This document shows positions 40,194-52,154 of a stretch of 64,000 bases of DNA, one piece after another. The stretch comes from Palaemon carinicauda (lineage: Eukaryota > Arthropoda > Malacostraca > Decapoda > Palaemonidae). Every line of letters begins with the position of its first letter. Position 1 is the stretch's first letter. The translations under genes and the position numbers were made by a program. The DNA lies in NCBI RefSeq assembly GCF_036898095.1, contig NC_090725.1:317024427-317088426 (forward strand). The letters run 5' to 3'. The notes below the pieces were generated by a model, which saw nothing but the letters and a program-made list of their open reading frames with translations, ran no database searches and was not told where the DNA came from.

Positions 40194-41790
40194 TAGATTA
40201 ACGTATAGTATTTTATTCTGTTAGTGAAAAGAGAACATTTGAAGAAACATTATTTTTTCCTGGTTTTATATGGATAGGTTAAAGTATAGAGTATCTAGTT
40301 TTGTTAGAGAAAAGAGAACATTTGGAGAAACATTATTCTTTGCTGGTTTTATATGGATAGACTAAAGTATAGAGTATCTTGTTCTGTTACTGAAAAGAGA
40401 ACATTTGAACAAACATTAATTTTTCCTGGTGTTATAACAATAGATTAAAGTATAGAGTATCTCGTTCTGTTGCTGAAAAGAGAAGATCTGGAGAAAAATG
40501 ATTTTATCCTGGTTTTATATGGATAGATAAAAGTATAGAGTATCTTGTTCTGTTACTGAAAAAAAAAAAAAACATTTGGAGAAACATTATTTTTTCCTGG
40601 TATTATATGGATAGAAAAAGGTATAGAATATCTTGTTCTGTTAGTGAAAAGAGAACATTTGGAGAAACATTATTTTTTCCTGGTTTTATATAGATAAATT
40701 AAAGAATAGAGTATCTTGTTCTGTTACTGAAAAGAGAACATTTGGAGAAACGTTATTTTTTTACTGTTTTTATATGGATAGATTAAAGTATAGAGTATCT
40801 TGTTCTGTTAGTGAAAAGAGAACATTTGGAGAAACAAAATATTTTCCTGGTTTTATATGGATAGATAAAAGTATAGAGTATCTTGTTCTGTTAGTGAAAA
40901 GAGAACATTTGGAGAAACATTATTTTTTCCTGGTTTTACATGGATAGATTAAAGTATAGAGTATCTTGTTCTGTTACTGAAAAGAGAAGATTTGATGAAA
41001 TATTATTTTTTCCTGGTTTTATATGTATGGATAAAAGTATAGAGTATCTAGTTCTGTTACTGAAAAGAGAACATTTGGAGAAACATTATTTCTTCCTGGT
41101 TTTATATGGATAGATAAAAGTATAGAGTATCTGGTTCTGTTGCTGAAAAGAGAACATTTGGAGAAAAATGATTGTTTCCTGATTTCATATGGATAGATAA
41201 AAGTATAGCAAATCTTATTCTGTTACTGAAAAGAGAACAATTGGAGAAACATTATTTGTTCGTGGTTTTATATGGATAGATTAAAGTATAGAGTATCTAG
41301 TTCTGTCAGTGAAAAGAGAACATTTGGAGAAACATTATTTTTTCGTGGTTTTATATGGATAGATTAAAGTATAGAGTATCTTGTTCTGTTAGTGAAAAGA
41401 GAACATTTGGAGAAACATTATTTTTTCGTAGTTTTATATGGATAGATTAAAGTATAGAGTATCTTGTTCTGTTACTGAAAAGAGAACATTTGGAGAAACA
41501 TTATTTTTTCGTGGTTTTGTATGGATAGATAAAATTATAGAGCATCTGGTTCTGTTACTGAAAAGAGAACATTTGGAGGAACATTATTTTTTCGTGGTTT
41601 TATATGGATAGATAAAAGTATAGAATATCTTGTTCTGTTAGTGAAAAGAGAACATTTGGAGAAACATTATTTTTTTCCTGGTTTTATATGGATAGATAAA
41701 AGTAAAGAGTATCTTGTTTTGTTACTGAAAAGAGAACATTTGGAGAAACATTATTTTTTCCTGGTTATATATGGATAGATTAAAGTATAG
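40194..41790 (+). repeat. ~20-mer HOR block, copy 5 of 5
   Basis: Offset from 37542-39195 is 2,652 bp, dropping to 2,650 bp after a 2-base loss near 40208 (gtatagtatttt). The A-run is 14 long (40559-40572) and gcaaatc is at 41206. It stops at agtcttagttctg near 41790, where its partner has gtctatag. Confidence 0.85.
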
Positions 41791-42838
41791 AGTCTTAGTT
41801 CTGTTAGTGAAAAGAGAACATTTGGAGAAACATTATTTTTTCCTGGTTTTATATGGATAGATTAAGTATAGAGTATTTGTTCTGTTAGTGAAAAGAGAAC
41901 ATTTGGAGAAACATTATTTTTTCCTGGTTTTATATGGATAGTTAAAGTATAGAGTATCTGTTCTGTTAGTGAAAAGAGAACATTTGGAGAAACATTATTT
42001 TTCCTGGTTTTATATGGATAGATTAAAGTATAGAGTATCTTGTTCTGTTACTGAAAAGAGAACATTTGGAGAAACATTATTTTTCCTGGTTTATATGGAT
42101 AGATTAAAGTATAGAGTATCTTGTTCTGTTGCTGAAAAGAGAACATTTGGAGAAAACATTATTTTTTCCTGGTTTTATATGGATAGATAAAAGTATAGAG
42201 TATCTTGATCTGTTACTGAAAAAGAGAACATTTGGAGAAACATTATTTTTTCCTGGTTTATATGGATAGAAAAGTATAGAGTATCTTGTTCTGTTAGTGA
42301 AAAGAGAACATTTGGAGAAACATTATTTTTTCCTGGTTTTATATGGATAGATTAAAGAATAGAGTATCTTGTTCTGTTACTGAAAAGAGAACATTTGGAG
42401 AAACATTTTTTTTCTGGTTTTATATGGATAGATAAAAGTATAGAGTATCTTGTTCTGTTGCGGGAAAGAGAACATTTGGAGAAACATTATTTTTTCCTGG
42501 TTTTATATGGATAGATTAAAGTATAGAGTATCTTGTTCTGTTGCTGAAAAGAGAACATTTGGAGAAACATTATTTTTCCTGGTTTTATATGGATAGATTA
42601 AAGTATAGAGTGTCTTGTTCTGTTCTGAAAAGAGAACATTTGGAGAAACATTTTTTTTTCCTGGTTTTATATGGATAGATTAAAGTATAGAGTATCTTGT
42701 TTTGTTAGTGAAAAGAGAACATTTGGAGAAACATTATTTTTTCCTGGTTTTATATGGATAGTAAAGTATAGAGTCTATAGTTCTGTTAGTGAAAAGAGAA
42801 CATTTGAGAAACATTATTTTTTCCTGGTTTTATATGAT
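41791..42838 (+). repeat. Indel-rich segment
   Basis: About 13 near-consensus monomers with small indels (attaagtatag near 41862, gatagttaaag near 41938, gagaaaacatt near 42152, ctgaaaaagag near 42217). One monomer keeps gttgcgggaaag (CGGG at 42461-42464), a marker otherwise found in the right-hand region. No gene is seen. Confidence 0.75.
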
Positions 42839-43250
42839 AGATTAACGTATAGATATTTTATTCTGTTAGTGAAAAGAGAACATTTGAAGAAACATTATTT
42901 TTTCCTGGTTTTATATGGATAGGTTAAAGTATAGAGTATCTAGTTTTGTTAGAGAAAAGAGAACATTTGGAGAAACATTATTCTTTGCTGGTTTTATATG
43001 GATAGATTAAAGTATAGAGTATCTTGTTCTGTTACTGAAAAGAGAACATTTGAAGAAACATTAATTTTTCCTGGTGTTATAACAATAGATTAAAGTATAG
43101 AGTATCTCGTTCTGTTGCTGAAAAGAGAAGATTTGGAGAAAAATGATTTTATCCTGGTTTTATATGGATAGATAAAAGTATAGAGTATCTTGTTCTGTTA
43201 CTGAAAAAAAAAACATTTGGAGAAACATTATTTTTTCCTGGTATTATATG
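42839..43250 (+). repeat. Short HOR remnant
   Basis: About five monomers in HOR order: attaacg with a damaged tatagatatttt (about 42850), atagg, a ctttgctgg ending, tttgaag, gtgttataac with gaagattt, then a 10-A poly-A monomer (43204-43213). It then passes into indel-rich sequence at gatagaaaagtatag. Confidence 0.75.
43204..43213 (+). repeat. Poly-A monomer, 10 A
   Basis: A run of 10 A at the end of a short HOR remnant. Confidence 0.75.
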
Positions 43251-46200
43251 GATAGAAAAGTATAGAGTATCTTGTTCTGTTAGTGAAAAGAGAACATTTG
43301 GAGAAACATTATTTTTTCCTGGTTTTATATGGATAGATTAAAGTATAGAGTATCTTGTTCTGTTACTGAAAAGAGAACATTTGGAGAAACATATTTTTTC
43401 CTGGTTTTATATGGATAGATTAAAGTATAGAGTATCTTGTTCTGTTAGTGAAAAGAGAACATTTGGAGAAACATTATTTTTTCCTGGTTTTATATGGATA
43501 GATAAAAGTATAGAGTATCTTGTTCTGTTAGTGAAAAGAGAACATTTGGAGAAACATTATTTTTTCCTGGTTTTATATGGATAGATTAAAAGTATAGAGT
43601 ATCTTGTTCTGTTACTGAAAAGAGAACATTTGGAGAAACATTATTTTTTCCTGGTTTTATATGGATAGATAAAAGTATAGAGTATCTAGTTCTGTTAGTG
43701 AAAAGAGAACATTTGGAGAAACATTATTTTTTCCTGGTTTTATATGGATAGATAAAGTATAGAGTATCTTGTTCTGTTACTGAAAAGAGAACATTTGGAG
43801 AAACATTATTTTTCCTGGTTTTATATGGATAGATTAAAGTATAGAGTATCTAGTTCTGTTAGTGAAAAGAGAACATTTGGAGAAACATTATTTTTCCTGG
43901 TTTTATATGGATAGATTAAAGTATAGAGTATCTTGTTCTGTTACTGAAAAGAGAACATTTGGAGAAACATTATTTTTTCGTGGTTTTATATGGATAGATT
44001 AAAGTATAGAGTATCTTGTTCTGTTACTGAAAAGAGAACATTTGGAGAAACATTATTTTTTCGTGGTTTTATATGGATAGATTAAAAGTATAGAGTATCT
44101 TGTTCTGTTACTGAAAAGAGAACATTTGGAGAAACATTATTTTTTCGTGGTTTTATATGGATAGATAAAAGTATAGAGTATCTTGTTCTGTTACTGAAAA
44201 GAGAACATTTGGAGAAACATTATTTTTTCCTGGTTTTATATGGATAGATAAAAGTATAGAGTCTTGTTCTGTTAGTGAAAAGAGAACATTTGGAGAAACA
44301 TTATTTTTTCCTGGTTTTATATGGATAGATAAAAGTATAGAGTATTTGTTCTGTTACTGAAAAGAGAACATTTGGAGAAACATTATTTTTTCCTGGTTTT
44401 ATATGGATAGTTAAAGTATAGAGTATCTAGTTCTGTTACTGAAAAGAGAACATTTGGAGAAACATTATTTTTTCCTGGTTTTATATGGATAGATTAAAGT
44501 ATAGAGTATATTGTTCTGTTACTGAAAAGAGAACATTTGGAGAAACATTATTTTTCCTGGTTTTATATGGATAGATTAAAGTATAGAGTATCTGTTCTGT
44601 TAGTGAAAAGAGAACATTTGGAGAAACATTATTTTTCCTGGTTTTATATGGATAGATAAAGTATAGAGTATCTTGTTCTGTTACTGAAAAGAGAACATTT
44701 GGAGAAACATTATTTTTCCTGGTTTTATATGGATAGAAAGTATAGAGTATCTTGTTCTGTTAGTGAAAAGAGAACATTTGGAGAAACATTATTTTTTCCT
44801 GGTTTTATATGGATAGATTAAAGTATAGAGTATCTTGTTCTGTTACTGAAAAGAGAACATTTGGAGAAACATTTTTTTCTGGTTTTATATGGATAGATTA
44901 AAGTATAGAGTATCTTGTTCTGTTAGTGAAAAGAGAACATTTGGAGAAACATTAATTTTTCCTGGTTTTATATGGATAGATTAAAGTATAGAGTATCTTG
45001 TTCTGTTAGCTGAAAAGAGAACATTTGGAGAAACATTATTTTTCCTGGTTTTATATGGATAGATAAAAGTATAGAGTATCTTGTTCTGTTACTGAAAAGA
45101 GAACATTTGGAGAAACATTATTTTTTCCTGGTTTTATATGGATAGATAAAAGTATAGAGTATCTTGTTCTGTTACTGAAAAGAGAACATTTGGAGAAACA
45201 TTATTTTTTCCTGGTTTTATATGGATAGATTAAAGTATAGAGTATCTTGTTCTGTTACTGAAAAGAGAACATTTGGAGAAACATTATTTTTTCCTGTTTT
45301 ATATGGATAGATTAAAGTATAGAGTATCTTGTTCTGTTAGTGAAAAGAGAACATTTGGAGAAACATTATTTTTCCTGGTTTTATATGGATAGATTAAAGT
45401 ATAGAGTATCTTAGTTCTGTTAGTGAAAAGAGAACATTTGGAGAAACATTATTTTTTCCTGGTTTTATATGGATAGATTAAGTATAGAGTATTTATTCTG
45501 TTAGTGAAAAGAGAACATTTGAGAAACATTATTTTTTCCTGGTTTTATATGGATAGGTTAAAGTATAGAGTATCTAGTTTCTGTTAGAGAAAAGAGAACA
45601 TTTGGAGAAACATTATTCTTTGCTGGTTTTATATGGATAGATTAAAGTATAGAGTATCTTGTTCTGTTACTGAAAAGAGAACATTTGAGAAACATTAATT
45701 TTTCCTGGTGTTATAACAATTGGATTAAAGTATAGAGTATCTCGTTCTGTTGCTGAAAAGAGAAGATTTGGAGAAACATTATTTTTCCTGGTTTTATATG
45801 GATAGATAAAAGTATAGAGTATCTTGTTCTGTTACTGAAAAGAGAACATTTGGAGAAACATTATTTTTTCCTGGTATTATATGGATAGAAAAAAGTATAG
45901 AGTATCTTGTTCTGTTAGTGAAAAGAGAACATTTGGAGAAACATTATTTTTTCTGGTTTTATATGGATAGATTAAAGTATAGAGTATCTTGTTCTGTTCT
46001 GAAAAGAGAACATTTGGAGAAACATTATTTTTTCGTGGTTTTATATGGATAGATTAAAGTATAGAGTATCTTGTTCTGTTAGTGAAAAGAGAACATTTGG
46101 AGAAACATTATTTTTTCTGGTTTTATATGGATAGATAAAAGTATAGAGTATCTTGTTCTGTTGTGAAAAGAGAACATTTGGAGAAACATTATTTTTTCCT

Positions 46201-49003
46201 GGTTTTATATGGATAGATAAAAGAATAGAGTATCTTGTTCTGTTACTGAAAAGAGAACATTTGGAGAAACATTATTTTTTCCTGGTTTTTATATGGATAG
46301 ATTAAAGTATAGAGTATCTTGTTCTGTTAGTGAAAAGAGAACATTTGGAAAACATTATTTTTTCCTGGTTTTATATGGATAGATAAAGTATAGAGTATCT
46401 AGTTCTGTTACTGAAAAGAGAACATTTGGAGAAACATTATTTTTTCCTGGTTTTATATGGATAGATTAAAGTATAGAGTATCTAGTTCTGTTAGTGAAAA
46501 GAGAACATTTGGAGAAACATTATTTTTTCCTGGTTTTATATGGATAGATTAAAGTATAGAGTATCTTGTTCTGTTACTGAAAAGAGAACATTTGGAGAAA
46601 CATTATTTTTCGTGGTTTTATATGGATAGATTAAAGTATAGAGTATCTTGTTATGTTACTGAAAAGAGAACATTTGAAGAAACATTATTTTTTTCGTGGT
46701 TTTATATGGATAGATTAAAAGTATAGAGTATCTTGTTCTGTTACTGAAAAGAGAACATTTGGAGAAACATTATTTTTTCGTGGTTTTATATGGATAGATA
46801 AAGTATAGAGTATCTTGTTCTGTTACTGAAAAGAGAACATTTGGAGAAACATTATTTTTTCCTGGTTTTATATGGATAGATTAAAAATAGAGTATCTGTT
46901 CTGTTACTGAAAAGAGAACATTTGGAGAAACATTATTTTTTCTGGTTTTATATGGATAGATAAAAGTATAGAGTATCTTGTTCTGTTAGTGAAAAGAGAA
47001 CATTTGGAGAAACATTATTTTTTCCTGGTTTTATATGGATAGATTAAAGTATAGAGTATCTTGTTCTGTTACTGAAAAGAGAACATTTGGAGAAACATTA
47101 TTTTTCTGGTTTTATATGGATAGATTAAAGTATAGAGTATCTTGTTCTGTTCTGAAAAGAGAACATTTGGAGAAACATTATTTTTCCTGGTTTTATATGG
47201 ATAGATTAAAGTATAGAGTATCTTGTTCTGTTAGTGAAAAGAGAACATTTGGAGAAACATTTTTTTTTCCTGGTTTTATATGGATAGATAAAAGTATAGA
47301 GTATCTTGTTCTGTTACTGAAAAGAGAACATTTGGAGAAACATTATTTTTCCTGGTTTTATATGGATAGATTAAGTATAGAGTTCTTGTTCTGTTAGTGA
47401 AAAGAGAACATTTGGAGAAACATTATTTTTTCCTGGTTTTATATGGATAGATTAAAGTATAGAGTCTATAGTTCTGTTAGTGAAAAGAGAACATTTGGAG
47501 AAACATTATTTTTTCTGGTTTTATATGGATAGATTAAAGTATAGAGTATTCTTATTCTGTTAGTGAAAAGAGAACATTTGAAGAAACATTATTTTTTCCT
47601 GGTTTTATATGGATAGTTAAAGTATAGAGTATCTAGTTCTGTTAGTGAAAAGAGAACATTTGGAGAAACATTATTTTTCCTGGTTTTATATGGATAGATT
47701 AAAGTATAGAGTATCTTGTTCTGTTACTGAAAAGAGAACATTTGAAGAAACATTATTTTTTCCTGGTTTATATGGATAGATTAAAGTATAGAGTATCTAT
47801 TCTGTTGCTGAAAAGAGAACATTTGGAGAAAATTATTTTTCCTGGTTTTATATGGATAGATAAAAGTATAGAGTATCTTGTTCTGTTACTGAAAAAAGAA
47901 CATTTGGAGAAACATTATTTTTTCCTGGTATTATATGGATAGAAAAAGTATAGAGTATCTTGTTCTGTTAGTGAAAAGAGAACATTTGGAGAAACATTAT
48001 TTTTTCCTGGTTTTATATGGATAGATTAAAGTATAGAGTATCTTGTTCTGTTACTGAAAAGAGAACATTTGGAGAAACATTATTTTTTTCCTGTTTTTAT
48101 ATGGATAGATTAAAGTATAGAGTATCTTGTTCTGTTAGTGAAAAGAGAACATTTGGAGAAACATATTATTTTCCTGGTTTTATATGGATAGATAAAAGTA
48201 TAGAGTATCTTGTTCTGTTAGTGAAAAGAGAACATTTGGAGAAACATTATTTTTTCCTGGTTTTATATGGATAGATTAAAGTATAGAGTATCTTGTTCTG
48301 TTACTGAAAAGAGAACATTTGAGAAATATTATTTTTCCTGGTTTTATATGGATAGATAAAAGTATAGAGTATCTAGTTCTGTTACTGAAAAGAGAACATT
48401 TGGAGAAACATTATTTTTTCCGGTTTTATATGGATAGATAAAAGTATAGAGTATCTGTTCTGTTGCTGAAAAGAGAACATTTGGAGAAACATTATTTTTT
48501 CCTGATTTTATATGGATAGATAAAAGTATAGAGTATCTTGTTCTGTTACTGAAAAGAGAACATTTGGAGAAACATTATTTTTTCGTGGTTTTATATGGAT
48601 AGATTAAAGTATAGAGTATCTAGTTCTGTTCAGTGAAAAGAGAACATTTGGAGAAACATTATTTTTTCGTGGTTTTATATGGATAGATTAAAGTATAGAG
48701 TATCTTGTTCTGTTACTGAAAAGAGAACATTTGGAGAAACATTATTTTTTCGTGGTTTTATATGGATAGATTAAAGTATAGAGTATCTTGTTCTGTTACT
48801 GAAAAGAGAACATTTGGAGAAACATTATTTTTTCGTGGTTTTATATGGATAGATAAAATTATAGAGTATCTGGTTCTGTTACTGAAAAGAGAACATTTGG
48901 AGAAACATTATTTTTTCGTGGTTTTATATGGATAGATAAAAGTATAGAGTATCTTGTTCTGTTACTGAAAAGAGAACATTTGGAGAAACATTATTTTTTC
49001 CTG
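43251..49003 (+). repeat. Long indel-rich, near-consensus segment
   Basis: About 69 monomers. Small indels are frequent (gatagaaagtatag about 44731, gttagctgaaaag about 45005, tctagtttctg about 45570, attaaaaatagag about 46880, ttggaaaacatt about 46346, agagttctt about 47380). Runs of ttcgtgg monomers near 43976-44155, 46610-46790 and 48590-48920 show that the underlying HOR order survives. A 120-codon open frame at 47035-47397 arises only because indels reset the frame. Confidence 0.8.
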
Positions 49004-50079
49004 GTTTATATGGATAGATTAAAGTATAGAGTCTATAGTTCTGTTAGTGAAAAGAGAACATTTGGAGAAACATTATTTTTTCCTGGTTTTATATGGATAG
49101 ATTATTGTATAGAGTATTTTGTTCTGTTAGTGAAAAGAGAACATTTGGAGAAACATTATTTTTTCCTGGTTTTATATGGATAGGTTGAAGTATAGAGTAT
49201 CTAGTTTTGTTAGTGAAAAGAGAACATTTGGAGAAACATTATTCTTTCCTGGTTTTATATGGATAGATTAAAGTATAGAGTATCTTGTTCTGTTACTGAA
49301 AAGAGAACATTTGAAGAAATATTAATTTTTCCTGGTGTTTTAACAATAGATTAAAGTATAGAGTATCTCGTTCTGTTGCTGAAAAGAGAAGATTTGGAGA
49401 AAAATGATTTTATCCTGGTTTTATATGGATAGATAAAAGTATAGAGTATCTTGTTCTGTTACTGAAAAAAGAACATTTGGAGAAACATTATTTTTTCCTG
49501 GTATTATATGGATAGATTAAAGAATAGAGTATCTTGTTCTGTTACTGAAAAGAGAACATTTGGAGAAACATTTTTTTTCTGGTTTTATATTGATAGATAA
49601 AAGTATAGAGTATCTTGTTCTGTTGCGGGAAAGAGAACATTTGGAGAAACATTATTTTTTCCTGGTTTTATATGGATAGATTAAAGTATAGAGTATCTTG
49701 CTCTGTTGCTGAAAAGAGAATATTTGGAGAAACATTATTTTATCCTGGTTTTATATGGATAGATTAAAGTATAGAGTGTCTTGTTCTGTTTTTGAAAAGA
49801 GAACATTTGGAGAAATGTTATTTTTTCCTGGTTTTATATGGATAGATTAAAGTATAGAGTATCTTGTTCTGTTAGTGAAAAGAGAACATTTGGAGAAACA
49901 TTATTTTTTTGTGGTTTTATACGGATAGATTAAAGTATAGAGTATCTTGTTCTGTTACTGAAAAGAGAACATTTGGAGAAACATTATTTTTTCGTGGTTT
50001 TATATGGATAGATAAAAGTATAGAGTATCTTGTTCTGTTGCAGGAAAGAGAACATTTGGAGAAACATTATTTTTTCCTG

Positions 50080-52154
50080 GTTTTATATGGATAGATTAAA
50101 GTATAGAGTATCTTGCTCTGTTGCTGAAAAGAGAATATTTGGAGAAACATTATTTTATCCTGGTTTTATATGGATAGATTAAAGTATAGAGTGTCTTATT
50201 CTGTTTCTGAAAAGAGAACATTTGGAGAAACATTATTTTTTCCTGGTTATATATGGATAGATTAAAGTATAGAGTCTATAGTTCTGTTAGTGAAAAGAGA
50301 ACATTTTGAGAAACATTATTTTTTCCTGGTTTTATATGGATAGATTAACGTATAGAGTATTTTATTCTGTTAGTGAAAAGAGAACATTTGAAGAAACATT
50401 ATTTTTTCCTGGTTTTATATGGATATGTTAAAGTATAGAGTATCTAGTTTTGTTAGAGAAAAGAGAACATTTGGAGAAACATTATTCTTTGCTGGTTTTA
50501 TATGGATAGATTAAAGTATAGAGTATCTTGTTCTGTTACTGAAAAGAGAACATTTGAAGAAACATTAATTTTTCCTGGTGTTATAACAATAGATTAAAGT
50601 ATAGCGTATCTCGTTCTGTTGCTGAAAAGAGAAGATTTGGAGAAAAATGATTTTATCCTGGTTTTATATGGATAGATAAAAGTATAGAGTATCTTGTTCT
50701 GTTACTGAAAAAAACATTTGGAGAAACATTATTTTTTCCTGGTATTATATGGATAGAAAAAAGTATAGAGTATCTTGTTCTGTTAGTGAAAAGAGAACAT
50801 TTGGAGAAACATTATTTTTTTCCTGGTTTTATATGGATAGATTAAAGAATAGATTATCTTGTTCTGTTATTGAAAAGAGAACATTTGGAGAAACGTTATT
50901 TTTTTACTGTTTTTATATGGATAGATTAAAGTATAGAGTATCTTGTTCTGTTAGTAAAAAGAGAACATTTGGAGAAACATAATATTTTCCTGGTTTTATA
51001 TGGATAGATAAAAGTATAGAGTATCTTGTTCTGTTAGTGAAAAGAGAACATTTGGAGAAACATAATATTTTCCTGGTTTTACATGGATAGATTAAAGTAT
51101 AGAGTATCTTGTTCTGTTACAGAAAAGAGAACATTTGATGAAATATTATTTTTTCCTGGTTTTATATGGATAGATAAAAGTATAGAGTATCTAGTTCTGT
51201 TACTGAAAAGAGAACATTTGGAGAAACATTATTTTTTCCCGGTTTTATATGGATAGATAAAAGTATAGAGTATCTGGTTCTGTTGCTGGAAAGAGAACAT
51301 TTGGAGAAACATTATTTTTTCCTGATTTTATATGGATAGATAAAAGTATAGCAAATCTTGTTCTGTTACTGAAAAGAAAACATTTGGAGAAACATTATTT
51401 GTTCGTGGTTTTATATGGATAGATTAAAGTATAGAGTATCTAGTTCTGTCAGTGAAAAGAGAACATTTGGAGAAACATTATTTTTTCGTGGTTTTATATG
51501 GATAGATTAAAGTATAGAGTATCTTGTTCTGTTACTGAAAAGAGAACATTTGGAGAAACATTATTTTTTCGTAGTTTTATATGGATAGATTAAAGTATAG
51601 AGTATCTTGTTCTGTTACTGAAAAGAGAACATTTGGAGAAACATTATTTTTTCGTGGTTTTATATGGATAGATAAAATTATAGAGCATCTGGTTCTGTTA
51701 CTGAAAAGAGAACATTTGGAGGAACATTATTTTTTCGTGGTTTTATATGGATAGATAAAAGTATAGAGTATCTTGTTCTGTTACTGAAAAGAGAACATTT
51801 GGAGAAACATTATTTTTTCCTGGTTATATATGGATAGATTAAAGTATAGAGTCTATAGTTCTGTTAGTGAAAAGAGAACATTTGGAGAAACATTATTTTT
51901 TTCTGGTTTTATATGGATAGATTATTATATAGAGTATTTTGTTCTGTTAGTGAAAAGAGAACATTTGGAGAAACATTATTTTTTCCTGGTTTTATATGGA
52001 TAGGTTAAAGTATAGAGTATCTAGTTTTGTTAGTGAAAAGAGAACATTTGGAGAAACATTATTCTTTCCTGGTTTTATATGGATAGATTAAAGTATAGAG
52101 TATCTTGTTCTGTTACTGAAAAGAGAACATTTGAAGAAATATTAATTTTTCCTG
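50080..52154 (+). repeat. 25-monomer HOR unit, copy 0 (2,075 bp)
   Basis: Twenty-five monomers in the order described for 55471-57546, at an offset of 5,391 bp. It differs in the poly-A length (7 A at 50708-50714) and a few bases. At its right end it continues into the gtgttttaac monomer rather than back into monomer 1, so it is not followed by a tandem copy. Confidence 0.8.
50708..50714 (+). repeat. Poly-A monomer, 7 A
   Basis: Monomer 8 of HOR copy 0; the tandem copies at 56099-56106 and 58175-58182 have 8 A. Confidence 0.75.

Noticed and set aside
47035..47397. Plus-strand open frames of 61-120 codons with MDRLKYRVSCSV-like repeats
   Set aside because: They follow from the satellite. Because 83 is 2 modulo 3, successive monomers are read in successive frames. 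One frame always stops at the tag of tatggatag and another stops at gattaa unless the monomer has gataaaag, so frames last about two to three monomers. The 120-codon case exists only because 1-base indels reset the frame.
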